Shown: piece after piece, positions 54,220 to 63,231 of the stretch
Position numbering within the stretch: position 1 is the first letter of the stretch
Layout: every line of letters begins with the position of its first letter
Made by a program: the position numbers and the translations under genes
The notes under the pieces: model-generated
Told to the model about the DNA's origin: nothing
The model's input: only the letters and a program-made list of their open reading frames with translations
The model's database searches: none
NCBI RefSeq assembly: GCF_004745865.1
Contig: NZ_SRKZ01000006.1
Location: forward strand, 1 to 64,000
Direction of reading: 5' to 3'
Length of the DNA stretch: 64,000 nucleotides
Source: Hymenobacter wooponensis
Lineage (GTDB): Bacteria; Bacteroidota; Bacteroidia; Cytophagales; Hymenobacteraceae

Positions 54220-54504
54220 AGGTCTACGAACACAGTCCGGCATCAGTTAAGTATATCCACTACAGTCGAGCTTTGCGGTCTGCTAGGCCAGGTTACCACT
54301 TGTGTATAGGAGTATATTAATATCCTTGCTATAAAACGTAAGCGGTGGAGCAGATGCCTAAGATAAATTTCCGGCTTTTTTGATATGTATAAGCACTTAC
54401 TGCAGCTTGACCAAAACCTTCATTAGCAACTCTGCGTCAGGTTTGGTATTTTCCGTTCTTAGTGTGCCAATAGACGGTACAATGTCATCATTGGATTTGA
54501 TTTT

Positions 54505-56004
54505 ATGAAGAAAGCTCTACACGCGCTTGTCCTTCTTTTGCTCACTTTCTGGCTTCCCTTTGTAGCCATAGCCGGCGACACTCCTACCGCCGTTCTCAAC
54601 GGTAAGTGGAAGGGCCCGCTTAAGGTCCCGGGTGGTACGCTTGATCTTATCATCACCCTAGTACCGCTTTCCAACGGCACCTACTACGCTGCTCTAGATG
54701 CGCCTCAGCAGCGCATCAGCCGGATGCCGGCGGAAGTGGAGCTCAAAGGCACTGATCTCACCATCCGGATTGAGCAGGCGGGTAGCCGCTTTGTGGGTAA
54801 AGTAAAGGATGGTGGAGCCCATCTAACGGGTACTTGGACGCAGCCGGGCCTTTCAGTGCCGCTGGTACTTACGCGAGTAGTGGCATCGGCGGCACCTCTC
54901 GCCACGGGCAGCAAAATGCGCCTTACCCCTCCTTACCGCGAGGAAGAAGTGATTTTCACGAATGCCGACGCCAAAATCCGGCTCTCGGGCACGCTCACGA
55001 TTCCGGCCGGCCCGGGCCCCTTTCCAGCTGTAGCCCTGCTTTCTGATTCTGGCCCCCAAGACCGCGACGCGGAGCAGTACGACTACCGCATGTTTGGCAT
55101 TCTGGCCGACCACCTCACCCGCCGCGGCATTGCTGTATTGCGCTTCGATGACCGGGGGGTGGGCAAATCGCAGGGCAATTACCTTACCGCTACTACCATT
55201 GATTTGATGGGTGATGCGCAAGCAGCCATGACGTTCCTGCGGGCTCGCAACCTGATCAATCCCGAGCAAATTGGCCTTATTGGTCATGGCGAGGGCGCTA
55301 ACGTAGCGCTATTGGCGGCCGCTCAACCAGGACCTAGTAAGCCTGCTTTTGTGGTTTCGCTGGCCGGCTACGGACTTACTGGCCGCAATGTGCTAGTGCG
55401 CCAGCAGCTAGAAATCCTGCGGCTTATAGGCGCTAATCCTGCCCAGGTAAAGGCTGCCCTTGAGTTTCATGAGCGCGTAATTGACATCGTGCGCCAGACA
55501 CCTAACGACAACCAGGCCCGCGGCAAAGTGGCCGCCAACCTGCGCCTCAACAACACCGACTTAGACCCGCAAATGGCGCGGGCTCGGGCTGCCCAGCTCA
55601 CCTCGCCTTGGTCGCGTTACTTCCTCGACTTTGATCCAAGCCAGAAGCTACCTGATGTGACCTGCCCAGTACTAACCCTCAACGGTACCGCCGACTTGCA
55701 GGTAGACCCAGAACACAACCTTCCTATTCTAAAGAAAGGCCTCAGGAATGCCAAGGTGAAGTCGGATAGAATATCAGGCGTGAACCACTGGTTCCAGCCC
55801 GAAACCAAAGACTGGCCGCTGGTCAACGGGGTACAGCAGCCTACCTTCTCGCCTAAAACTCTAGATATAGTGCGCGAGTGGATATTCGACAACACCACCC
55901 GCCCGGCTCCTAGGCCTATCACAAATAGCGTCGACACAACGCCTAAACCCAAGAAAGAGAAAGTCAGCAAGAAGGTAGACAAAGCAGCTCAGGCCAGCCG
56001 CTAA
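54505..56004 (+). CDS. Exported alpha/beta-hydrolase paralogue lacking the nucleophile serine
   Basis: The signal peptide ends at LPFVAIAG. The protein aligns along its length with the hydrolase at 51978: GGTLDLIITLVPLSNGTYYA in the N-terminal beta domain, RRGIAVLRFDDRGVGKSQG and GVNHWFQ. The elbow, however, reads IGLIGHGEGANVA, with Gly (codon 55288-55290) where the active paralogue has Ser. It may be a binding protein or inactive. The C-terminal 30 residues are lysine-rich (PKPKKEKVSKKVDK). Confidence 0.8.
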   Translation: MKKALHALVLLLLTFWLPFVAIAGDTPTAVLNGKWKGPLKVPGGTLDLIITLVPLSNGTYYAALDAPQQRISRMPAEVELKGTDLTIRIEQAGSRFVGKVKDGGAHLTGTWTQPGLSVPLVLTRVVASAAPLATGSKMRLTPPYREEEVIFTNADAKIRLSGTLTIPAGPGPFPAVALLSDSGPQDRDAEQYDYRMFGILADHLTRRGIAVLRFDDRGVGKSQGNYLTATTIDLMGDAQAAMTFLRARNLINPEQIGLIGHGEGANVALLAAAQPGPSKPAFVVSLAGYGLTGRNVLVRQQLEILRLIGANPAQVKAALEFHERVIDIVRQTPNDNQARGKVAANLRLNNTDLDPQMARARAAQLTSPWSRYFLDFDPSQKLPDVTCPVLTLNGTADLQVDPEHNLPILKKGLRNAKVKSDRISGVNHWFQPETKDWPLVNGVQQPTFSPKTLDIVREWIFDNTTRPAPRPITNSVDTTPKPKKEKVSKKVDKAAQASR

Positions 56005-56023
56005 GCTGCTTCTATTCTTCAAA

Positions 56024-56060
56024 CAAACAGGGGCTCCCGCTTAGCGGGAGCCCCTGTTTG
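56024..56060 (+). terminator. Terminator after the second hydrolase paralogue
   Basis: CAAACAGGGGCTCCCGC / GCGGGAGCCCCTGTTTG with a three-base loop and T-run. Confidence 0.85.
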
Positions 56061-56219
56061 TTTTCCGTCTAACTAGCTAATTACATGCGTATGGCCAGTG
56101 GCCTAGAAGAATCATTGTAGCTATTCATACCGCTCATGTCCGTTCCAATCTTTCTCGATTTACTAGACCTTTCGCTTTTAGCTTGATTATTTCAAAAGAT
56201 TTTGTTAACAACTACCTAC

Positions 56220-56240
56220 TTATCCACACAGTTATCCACA
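56220..56240. promoter_or_regulatory. Two tandem perfect DnaA boxes
   Basis: TTATCCACA occurs exactly at 56220-56228 and again at 56232-56240, 12 bp apart, next to an AT-rich stretch (56175-56211). This is the DnaA-binding consensus. It could be part of a replication origin, a DnaA titration site or a DnaA-regulated promoter. Confidence 0.6.
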
Positions 56241-56286
56241 TTAAGCAGGTAAATACTTCTCTCTGTCGGAGCACTATGTAAGCTGC

Positions 56287-57570
56287 CTAGGCCTTAGCTG
56301 GCTGCGGAGTCATATCAAGCTTGCGCAGCTTATCCGCTTTGAATGCAGTAGCGGCCACCACTATCATGGTCATGATGCCCCCGAAGATGACGGAAGGTAC
56401 TACCCCCATCAGCTTCGCCGCTGCTCCTGACTCAAAGGAGCCAATTTCGTTGGATGAGCCAATGAAAATGTTGTTTACCGCGGATACGCGGCCCTTCATA
56501 TGCTCTGGGGTAAAGGTGTGCAGCAGCGTGGAGCGCACAATTACTGAAACAGAATCAAACACCCCCGTTAAGAAGAGTAAGAACAAGGACAGCCAGAAAT
56601 TAGTGGACAAGGCAAAGCAAATGGTAGCTAATCCGAAGCCTCCTACAGCCCACAACAGCTTGCGGCCCGCGTGCCGACGGAGCGGGAAATACGTCAGGAA
56701 GGCCGCCATCAGCACCGACCCCACGGCGGGGGCTGCTTCTAAGTGGCCTAGGCCTGCCGCCCCTACCTTCAGAATGTCCACGGCGAAGACCGGCAGTAGC
56801 GCCACAGCTCCCCCAAACAACACAGCAAACAGGTCTAGCGACAGCGCCGCGAGTACTAGCTGGTTGCTCCAAATGAAGCGTAGGCCACTCAGCACGCTGT
56901 CTTGCAGGCCTAGCCGTTCGCCTACTAACTCCGGTAGTGGCCTAGAAGCAATAGCAATAAACTGCGCCAGCGCTACTACCAGCAATCCGGTAGCTACTAA
57001 GTACGAGTTGCCTACCCCGAGATGCGCAATAAGGTAGCCGCCCGCCGCCGGGCCTAGTACGGCAGCCGCTTGGTAGGTGGTGCTATTCCAGGTAATGGCG
57101 TTAGCTAGCTTATCCCGACTGGGCAGCAGTTGGGGCATAAAGGAAAAGAGCGCCGGGCCGAGAAAACCACGGGCTATACCGCTCACGAAAATCACGCTAT
57201 AAAGCGGCAGCGTGAACAATGCGCCCTTGGTCAGCAATGGTAAACCTACTGGCGAGGCAAAGAAAGACAGTGCTGCCGCACACAGCACCAACGCCGCTAC
57301 CGTCACCACAATAATATTTTTCCGGCGTACTGAGTCGGCTACGTGGCCAGCATAGAGCGATACGGCAATGCTGGGAATGGCTTCAGTAAGGCCGATGAGG
57401 CCCAGGGCTAAGGGGTCGTTGGTGAGTTTGAATATCTGCCAGCTCACCACCAGCCCCTGAATGCGGGTGGCTACCGTGAGAAGGATACGGGCAGAAATAA
57501 GACGGCGAAAATCAGGAATCCGCAGCGCGGCGTATGGGTCGTGGCGAGTAGCCGAATCAGGAGCAGACAT
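56287..57570 (-). CDS. MFS exporter (EntS/DHA3-like)
   Basis: The start MSAPDSATRHDPYAALRIPD at 57570. Twelve predicted helices, with ADSVRRKNIIVVTVAALVL after helix 2 and GRVSAVNNIFIGSSNEIGSF in the second half, as in the DHA3 exporters that include EntS. These export siderophores or drugs. Substrate unknown. A -7 box candidate lies at 57601-57608. Confidence 0.85.
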   Translation of the reverse strand: MSAPDSATRHDPYAALRIPDFRRLISARILLTVATRIQGLVVSWQIFKLTNDPLALGLIGLTEAIPSIAVSLYAGHVADSVRRKNIIVVTVAALVLCAAALSFFASPVGLPLLTKGALFTLPLYSVIFVSGIARGFLGPALFSFMPQLLPSRDKLANAITWNSTTYQAAAVLGPAAGGYLIAHLGVGNSYLVATGLLVVALAQFIAIASRPLPELVGERLGLQDSVLSGLRFIWSNQLVLAALSLDLFAVLFGGAVALLPVFAVDILKVGAAGLGHLEAAPAVGSVLMAAFLTYFPLRRHAGRKLLWAVGGFGLATICFALSTNFWLSLFLLFLTGVFDSVSVIVRSTLLHTFTPEHMKGRVSAVNNIFIGSSNEIGSFESGAAAKLMGVVPSVIFGGIMTMIVVAATAFKADKLRKLDMTPQPAKA

Positions 57571-57600
57571 AGCAAGAAGCCGAGGTAAAGCGACTGGGCA

Positions 57601-57608
57601 CAAAGGTA
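57601..57608 (-). promoter_or_regulatory. Candidate -7 box (TACCTTTG) for the MFS exporter
   Basis: Exact TAnnTTTG match on the minus strand, 30 bp upstream of the chosen start. Confidence 0.4.
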
Positions 57609-57744
57609 GCCCCAAACCCGGGGCCGGAAGCTGGACGTTGGGAATTTCACCGGCCCTGCCTCTAGGCCACCCTCGGGTCAGTGGTAGGCCATTCAGACGT
57701 TGGGGCCGTATACACGGGGGTGTTTCCCGCCTCCCTGATGCGCC

Positions 57745-58185
57745 ATGCCCCTGCCCATGTCTGACTCTACTTCGTTATCTCCGCCTGATTCCGTTGAGCT
57801 GCACTACCGCAACGACCTCCAAATTCTGACTGCCCGCTGGCTACGCCCTATTCCGGCACCCGAACTTGTGCAGAGTTACGAAGCAGCTTTATCCAAGGCC
57901 AAGCAGCACCGCGCCCGTTACTGGCTGCTAGACGTACGAGGCCGGGGCCCAGCCTCTGAAGACGATACTGAGTGGGTACTGACGGAGTTCTTTCCGCGCC
58001 TTCACGAGCAACTGGGTGGCCGGGTCTACGTGTGCTTCTTGTTAGCAGCCTCTCAACTTAGCGCCGCAGAGCAGGAAGAAGGTGCTCCGCTCGTCGCGAA
58101 CGAGCAGTACCACGTACGCCTGTTCACGGCAGAGGCGCCTGCCCTGGCTTGGCTAAGCAGGCGTCAGGACTATGAAAGCGCTTAG
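57745..58185 (+). CDS. Small soluble protein, STAS-like, unknown function
   Basis: 146 residues with VELHYRNDLQILTARWLRPI, then YWLLDVRGRGPASEDDTEWV and GGRVYVCFLLAASQL. The alternating strands and helices recall SpoIIAA/STAS-like domains, but no family is certain. Divergent from the MFS exporter. An alternative start is at 57757. Confidence 0.6.
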   Translation: MPLPMSDSTSLSPPDSVELHYRNDLQILTARWLRPIPAPELVQSYEAALSKAKQHRARYWLLDVRGRGPASEDDTEWVLTEFFPRLHEQLGGRVYVCFLLAASQLSAAEQEEGAPLVANEQYHVRLFTAEAPALAWLSRRQDYESA

Positions 58186-58233
58186 GCTAGGCCTGCGTTT
58201 GCCAGTTATTTCCTACTTACCTCTCTCCTTCCC

Positions 58234-58818
58234 ATGTCTGCTTCGTCTGTATTGCCTCGTCTGCTCTTCTGTGGCAGCCTATTGCTAGCCGCTGCTACCT
58301 CTAATCGTGCTGCTGCTCAGTCTATCAACTCCACTGTTCCAACTGTCGATCTGAAAGATGGGGCTTATCGCCGCAATGGCTTGGTGATGCGCCTGCAGGC
58401 CGGACAGGCCAGCCGTCTTTCTGCCCCTATGCAGTTCGATAATGGACTAACGCTCCGTCCCGATGGCATCATGGTGAGTAAGAACGGCACCCGCCAGCTT
58501 CTGGAAGAAGGCAAGGCGCTCAACATGCAGGGCCAGATCGTAAATCTGCGCGACGATATGAAGACCGCCGCTGACATTGAACGCCACGACCAGCAAGTAA
58601 CCGGCGCCAAACCGACGGTAGTTTCTATGCCTGCGCCAAGCCAAACAGTGGCCCCGGAAGTGCTGGCTGCACTAAGCCGCACCGAGGCGCGGCTTGCCAC
58701 GCTCCAACAATTAACTGTGCTATTGAATGAGCGTACTTCCAGCACGGGCAGCACCGCTTCGCAGACTCAAGCTCTGGACACCCGCATTCGAGAGCTTAAC
58801 GCCAAACTTCGGCCCTAG
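58234..58818 (+). CDS. Exported DUF6799-like protein
   Basis: The signal peptide ends near NRAAAQ. A short repeated motif typical of DUF6799 follows (VDLKDGAYRRNGLVMRLQAG and LTLRPDGIMVSKNGTRQLLE, residues 36-90). The C-terminal third is a coiled-coil-like helix (LAALSRTEARLATLQQLTVL). Function unknown. Confidence 0.7.
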   Translation: MSASSVLPRLLFCGSLLLAAATSNRAAAQSINSTVPTVDLKDGAYRRNGLVMRLQAGQASRLSAPMQFDNGLTLRPDGIMVSKNGTRQLLEEGKALNMQGQIVNLRDDMKTAADIERHDQQVTGAKPTVVSMPAPSQTVAPEVLAALSRTEARLATLQQLTVLLNERTSSTGSTASQTQALDTRIRELNAKLRP

Positions 58819-58843
58819 GCCTCTTCTCCGTTCTGAACTAATG

Positions 58844-58865
58844 AAGCCCGTTTTGGCGGGCTTTT
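58844..58865 (+). terminator. Terminator after the DUF6799-like gene
   Basis: AAGCCCG / CGGGCTT with T-run TTTTT. Confidence 0.75.
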
Positions 58866-59131
58866 TGCTTTTTTAAATTTTTTCTACTTGATTATCAGAT
58901 AAGATTTAGTGCTTTTGAAACATTAAATACTGTATTTAAAATATTTAATCCTTTGGTTTTCAATTACTAAAAATATTTTTTCAAGAAGCTGGTTACCCAT
59001 TGTGTTTCGCCTGCCAGTTTTCTACATTTGATTTTAGCAAGCGCCCTTCATTTTTCCTTCATTCAGAGTCTTCACACCGCAACTGCATTCTATGGCCTAA
59101 AGCTCTACGCCCCTAAATTCTCGTAGCCTTT
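58866..59131. promoter_or_regulatory. AT-rich leader with candidate promoter for the ECF sigma gene
   Basis: TACATTTG at 59023-59030 matches TAnnTTTG, with a TTG near 59000 at a plausible -33 distance. The leader to the start at 59132 is about 95 bp. The AT-rich block 58870-58985 contains no gene. Confidence 0.4.
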
Positions 59132-59767
59132 ATGGAAACCATGCAGCCGAGCGACTCTGCTCTGATATCGCGTTACATTGCTGGGCAGGAAGAAGCGTTT
59201 GCTCAACTGCTCGATCGTCACAAATCCCGGGTGTTTACTACTATCATGCTTATCGTGCGCGATGAGGATGTAGCTGAAGACCTCTTACAGGATACCTTCA
59301 TCAAGGCTATCCACACCATGAAAAGCGGGCGGTATAATGAGGAAGGAAAATTCTCTTCCTGGATTTGCCGTATTGCCCATAATTTAGCCATTGACTTCTT
59401 CCGTCGGGAAAAACGTAGTCCTTTGTTGAATCTGGACACAACAAGTCATGCCTTTAATTCGTTGTCGTTGGCAGAAGAGGGTGCCGAAGCTATTCTCACG
59501 CGGGAGGAAACTCACGCGCGGCTTCGGGAGCTGATTCAGGAGCTGCCCACGGCGCAGAAAGAAGTCCTGATCATGCGTCATTACGGCGACATGAGCTTTC
59601 AGGAAATTGCCGACGCGACGGGGGTGAGCATTAACACTGCGTTAGGGCGTATGCGCTACGCGCTCATCAATCTGCGGAAGAAGATGGCCGCACAACCCGT
59701 TTTCTATGATCAAAACCTTACCCCACGAGAAACTGCTCCGGTACGTATACAACGAATTGCCGGCTGA
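59132..59767 (+). CDS. ECF-type RNA polymerase sigma factor
   Basis: Region 2 is LLDRHKSRVFTTIMLIVRDE, DVAEDLLQDTFIKAI and SSWICRIAHNLAIDFFRRE. Region 4 is LPTAQKEVLIMRHYGDMSF and QEIADATGVSINTALGRMRY. A sigma-24 type regulator for envelope or stress genes. Its last 62 bp overlap the next small gene, indicating a coupled pair. Confidence 0.93.
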   Translation: METMQPSDSALISRYIAGQEEAFAQLLDRHKSRVFTTIMLIVRDEDVAEDLLQDTFIKAIHTMKSGRYNEEGKFSSWICRIAHNLAIDFFRREKRSPLLNLDTTSHAFNSLSLAEEGAEAILTREETHARLRELIQELPTAQKEVLIMRHYGDMSFQEIADATGVSINTALGRMRYALINLRKKMAAQPVFYDQNLTPRETAPVRIQRIAG

Positions 59768-59936
59768 TCAGCAACAAGAAGTAGAACAGTCGTTGCAGCA
59801 CGACCCGGAATTGGCTGCTACCTGCGCCGATATTCTGCTGGCCCAGCGCTTGCTCGACGGCGTGCAGCGGACTCCTAGTAAAAAGACTACTGATTCTATT
59901 CTGCAGTACTCCCGCACCTTCCTGAAAGCGGGATAA
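59706..59936 (+). CDS. Small partner protein of the ECF sigma factor (anti-sigma-like)
   Basis: 76 residues: LPHEKLLRYVYNELPADQQQ, then EVEQSLQHDPELAATCADILL. This is the N-terminal helical part of anti-sigma factors without the zinc motif and without a membrane segment. It overlaps the sigma gene and would bind the sigma in the cytosol. Whether it inhibits the sigma is inferred from position. Confidence 0.7.
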   Translation: MIKTLPHEKLLRYVYNELPADQQQEVEQSLQHDPELAATCADILLAQRLLDGVQRTPSKKTTDSILQYSRTFLKAG

Positions 59937-59957
59937 GAGAAAGGGGAAGTATCCTAT

Positions 59958-60017
59958 CATCCTGCGATACCTAGTCCGCGGCTCACTCCAGAGCCAGCAA
60001 CTAGGCGTCGCAGGATG
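59958..60017. repeat. Dispersed palindromic intergenic repeat
   Basis: CATCCTGCGATACCTAGT (59958-59975) and ACTAGGCGTCGCAGGATG (60000-60017) pair with two mismatches. A nested GGCTC/GAGCC hairpin lies in the loop. It belongs to the CATCCTG...CAGGATG repeat type also seen at 25983-26075. Confidence 0.55.
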
Positions 60018-60064
60018 ACGTGTTTTTGCCGTTTCTTTGCGGCTCTCTTTATTCTGCCCGCTGT

Positions 60065-60784
60065 ATGCGCAAACCTGAGCGGTTCCGCCACTTCCTCGAT
60101 TATTTCACCACCCATTTTCCGGAGCCGGAAACGGAGCTGGTGTACTCCAACCCCTACGAGCTCATTGTGGCCGTGGTGCTTAGTGCCCAGTGCACCGATA
60201 AGCGGGTAAATCAGGTAATGCCAGCCCTGCTGGAGCAGTTTCCCACGCCCGAGCATTTAGCGGCTGCCACACCCGAAGAAGTATTTCCCTTTATCCGGAG
60301 TGTTTCTTACCCCAACAACAAGGCGAAGCACCTGGCTGGTCTGGGTCGCTTGCTAGTGTCAGAATTTGGCGGTGAAGTACCCAGCACCATCGAGGAGTTG
60401 CAACGCCTGCCCGGAGTAGGCCGCAAAACGGCGAACGTGGTAGTTTCGGTCATTTACAACCAGCCCGCTATGGCTGTGGATACGCACGTGTTCCGGGTTT
60501 CGCATCGGCTAGGCCTGGTGTCACGCACAGCCACTACGCCACTGGCAGTGGAGAAAGAGTTGGTGAGGTATATCCCTGAAGCCTTAATCCCCAAAGCTCA
60601 TCACTGGCTTATTTTGCACGGGCGCTATATCTGCGTGGCCCGTAACCCTAAATGCGGCATTTGCCCACTCAAAAGCTGGTGCAAGTACTATGCTGACGTA
60701 GTAGTGAAAGCAGCTTCAACTCCTAAAAAAGGCCTTTTAAAGGGCATAGACCCGGCTACCCTATCGCCTGAGAGCACAACATAG
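60065..60784 (+). CDS. nth: Endonuclease III
   Basis: DNA glycosylase/AP lyase for oxidised pyrimidines. The start MRKPERFRHFLDYFTTHFPE at 60065 is preferred over the frame start at 60020. The helix-hairpin-helix LPGVGRKTANVV carries the catalytic Lys, and VDTHVFRVSHRLGL the catalytic Asp. The 4Fe-4S cluster motif C-x6-C-x2-C-x5-C lies near the end (CVARNPKCGICPLKSWC). Confidence 0.95.
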   Translation: MRKPERFRHFLDYFTTHFPEPETELVYSNPYELIVAVVLSAQCTDKRVNQVMPALLEQFPTPEHLAAATPEEVFPFIRSVSYPNNKAKHLAGLGRLLVSEFGGEVPSTIEELQRLPGVGRKTANVVVSVIYNQPAMAVDTHVFRVSHRLGLVSRTATTPLAVEKELVRYIPEALIPKAHHWLILHGRYICVARNPKCGICPLKSWCKYYADVVVKAASTPKKGLLKGIDPATLSPESTT

Positions 60785-60848
60785 TTTATAACTGGTTATA
60801 GACAGTATAAAAACCAATAAGCATAGTTTCATACACGACAGACCGCAT

Positions 60849-62051
60849 TTAGCGAGCTGCTGCCTGCTCCAAAACTCGCTGCATTTCAACCGCTAACTGC
60901 TGCCGGTCAAACGCCTCGTAGGCCACTCGTTTTCCGGCCTCTCCGGCCAGTTGGCGCTGCTTATTGTCCTGCAAGATATTGGCTACTCGGCTTGCCAAGG
61001 CTGGGGCATCGCCGGCCAGGGAGAACCAGCCGCAACGGTGGTGTTCAACTAGCTCTTTCGTCCAGCCCTGGTTCGTGACGATGACGGGAGTGCCCACTGC
61101 TAGGCTATCATAGAACTTCGCCGGAGAGTTGCTATCCAGCACAGGTAGGCCTAGAAACGACACGACTGATACCTCTGCTAGCCGAAACCACTTAAATACC
61201 TCATGCCTGGGTTGAGGCGGCACTACCCGGATAGCCGAGCAGCGTACTGCCGCCTCGCGCAAACGTGGCTCATCAAACCCATGCCCCATGAACAACCACA
61301 CTACGTCAGGCATGCGAGGCGCCAGTTGCTCAGCAGCGGCAATGAGCGTCGGGATATCGTTGGCTCGCCCAAACGTGCCGGCGTAAAGCACTACCCGGCG
61401 GCCCACTAGGTTGTGCTCCGCCCGTAGCACGTTCGTGGCTTCAGGAGTAGCCTGAGCGGCCAAATCCAGGTCGGTGCCGTTCCAGATAGTCGTGACTTTA
61501 TGCTCAGGCAGGCCTAGGCCACGCACGTAGCTCGTCATGTCAGGGGAAAGCGTTACCGTGTGCCGCGCCGACTCATATAGCCCCTTCTCTAGTGCAAACA
61601 GGCGCTGCTGGGCCAGCTTACTCGGCACTGCTCCCATGGCAATAGGGAACGATGGCCATAAATCTTGCACTTCAAACACCCATGGCACCCGCCGCCACCG
61701 CGCTACCTGCGCTGCTGCCCACGCCGCCGTGAGTGGCGTACTAATTCCCCAGATGACATCGGGCTTATCTATTTTGAGTCCTTCTTTGAACGCATACGCC
61801 GCGTACTGCCCGAAGGATAATACGCGGCGTGCTACGCCCATGCGGTTCTCATAGGCCACATCCGCAGCCCGCATTTCCACACCTTCTGGCAGCCAGGGAT
61901 ACTGCTGCGTCAGGCGCTGCGGCTCCCAGGTGCGTGTGGTAATAAGCGTGACGCGGTGGCTTTGGGCAATGTGCTTCAGCAGCGAGTAATGCCGACTGGT
62001 GGCGGGGCAGTCGGGGTTTGTGTGATACTGGCTGAAGACGGCAATGTGCAC
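60849..62051 (-). CDS. Glycosyltransferase family 4 protein
   Basis: A GT-B fold with an N-terminal acceptor domain (AVFSQYHTNPDCPATSRHYS, VIWGISTPLTAAWAAAQVAR, FEVQDLWPSFP) and a C-terminal nucleotide-sugar domain (VLYAGTFGRANDIPTLIAAA, DSNSPAKFYDSLAVGTPVIV). The pattern is that of WbuB-like enzymes that add sugars to surface polysaccharide. No other polysaccharide genes are nearby. Confidence 0.9.
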   Translation of the reverse strand: MHIAVFSQYHTNPDCPATSRHYSLLKHIAQSHRVTLITTRTWEPQRLTQQYPWLPEGVEMRAADVAYENRMGVARRVLSFGQYAAYAFKEGLKIDKPDVIWGISTPLTAAWAAAQVARWRRVPWVFEVQDLWPSFPIAMGAVPSKLAQQRLFALEKGLYESARHTVTLSPDMTSYVRGLGLPEHKVTTIWNGTDLDLAAQATPEATNVLRAEHNLVGRRVVLYAGTFGRANDIPTLIAAAEQLAPRMPDVVWLFMGHGFDEPRLREAAVRCSAIRVVPPQPRHEVFKWFRLAEVSVVSFLGLPVLDSNSPAKFYDSLAVGTPVIVTNQGWTKELVEHHRCGWFSLAGDAPALASRVANILQDNKQRQLAGEAGKRVAYEAFDRQQLAVEMQRVLEQAAAR

Positions 62052-62110
62052 GAGCGGTCAGGCTAACGGAATAAAAGAGAACCGCACCGAGGTGCTACTA
62101 CTCAAGTGGC

Positions 62111-63142
62111 CTAGCGCTCCGCACGGCGTGGCTTGGGCCGGTACTTCGACTCCGTTAGGATGCGCTGGGAGTTCTTTTCAGCCATCAGCTGCTTGAGTGT
62201 TACGTTAGGATGCTCGCTCATGTATTTGCGCACAATCTGCCAGCCCACCCAGGCCCCTACCCTACCGGGGCAGGTTTTATCAATTTCGGGGATGTTGGGC
62301 CGCTCGCCCACGTATTTCTGAATGGTAAAAGGAGCGGTGTTGTACAGTAGGTTCTTCTCGATGAAGTGCGCCCAAATCTTACCCTCGTTGAAAGCTACCC
62401 CAGCCATTTCCTTATCGGTATAACCTATCAGCAGGGAATCAGGCGTGCAAGGCAGCACCTTTTCCGCGAAGTACAGCGACTTGCCGAACTGCACCATCTC
62501 GCCCAGCATAGTTTGGTTGGTGAGCTGCTTTTGGTTGTATTTGCTGCTGATAGCCAGCGCTACCGTGGGTACCACGTAGGGCTTGGTGTAGCGGCGCAGG
62601 ATATATCCGGGAACGTTAGGACGGTAAGCTGCTTTCGGCCCCACGAAGAAGTCAGTGCTAATCACTAGCAAGCTGTCATTCACAAACAGGTCTTGGCTGA
62701 GTCCGCTCACAAACGTCTTAACTGGCGGCACCTTGAAGTCGGGAAAGTAAAAGCGGATGTGCTGAAACATTGGCTTCAGGTCGGCGGCTAACGCGCCTGT
62801 ATCCTGAAAGGCACTATCAGCTTGGTGGCCTAGCTTCTGTAGCCCAGGGTTGGTTGCCAGACGAGCCAATGTGTTGCTAAGCACTCCGGCTGGATACTGG
62901 CTGCTTTGCAAGAATTGCCGGGCAAATAGGCCGTTCTGGGCAATAAAGGCGCTGGCGTTAGCGGGCGTCTTAATTTGAAAAAAGGGCTTTTCTAACCGCT
63001 CAATCTGTAGCGGCACATCAATTTTCGCAACGTCTGGGTTTATTTCGCACTTCTCCGTTTTAGAGGTGCAATTAGGCAAAGCCAGCATCGTTAAACTCAG
63101 GACGGCCGCCAGCCAGGGGCGTATACGGGCAGGAATGTGCAT
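62111..63142 (-). CDS. gldB: Gliding-motility lipoprotein GldB
   Basis: The lipobox LALPNC lies at residues 20-25. The mature part contains PLQIERLEKPFFQIKTPANA, FYFPDFKVPPVKTFVSGLSQ, DSLLVISTDFFVGPKAAYRP and GRVGAWVGWQIVRKYMSE, the GldB pattern. It is needed for gliding and type IX secretion in the phylum, anchored in the outer or inner membrane. A TAATTTCG box at 63162-63169 (minus strand) is a -7 candidate. Confidence 0.92.
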   Translation of the reverse strand: MHIPARIRPWLAAVLSLTMLALPNCTSKTEKCEINPDVAKIDVPLQIERLEKPFFQIKTPANASAFIAQNGLFARQFLQSSQYPAGVLSNTLARLATNPGLQKLGHQADSAFQDTGALAADLKPMFQHIRFYFPDFKVPPVKTFVSGLSQDLFVNDSLLVISTDFFVGPKAAYRPNVPGYILRRYTKPYVVPTVALAISSKYNQKQLTNQTMLGEMVQFGKSLYFAEKVLPCTPDSLLIGYTDKEMAGVAFNEGKIWAHFIEKNLLYNTAPFTIQKYVGERPNIPEIDKTCPGRVGAWVGWQIVRKYMSEHPNVTLKQLMAEKNSQRILTESKYRPKPRRAER

Positions 63143-63231
63143 CGCGCTTCTATCTTTACGGCGAAATTAGCCAAAACGAAACGGCGAAAGGCTGTCTTTC
63201 GTGTTTTGCTCATCGTACTTCTGCATTTGAT

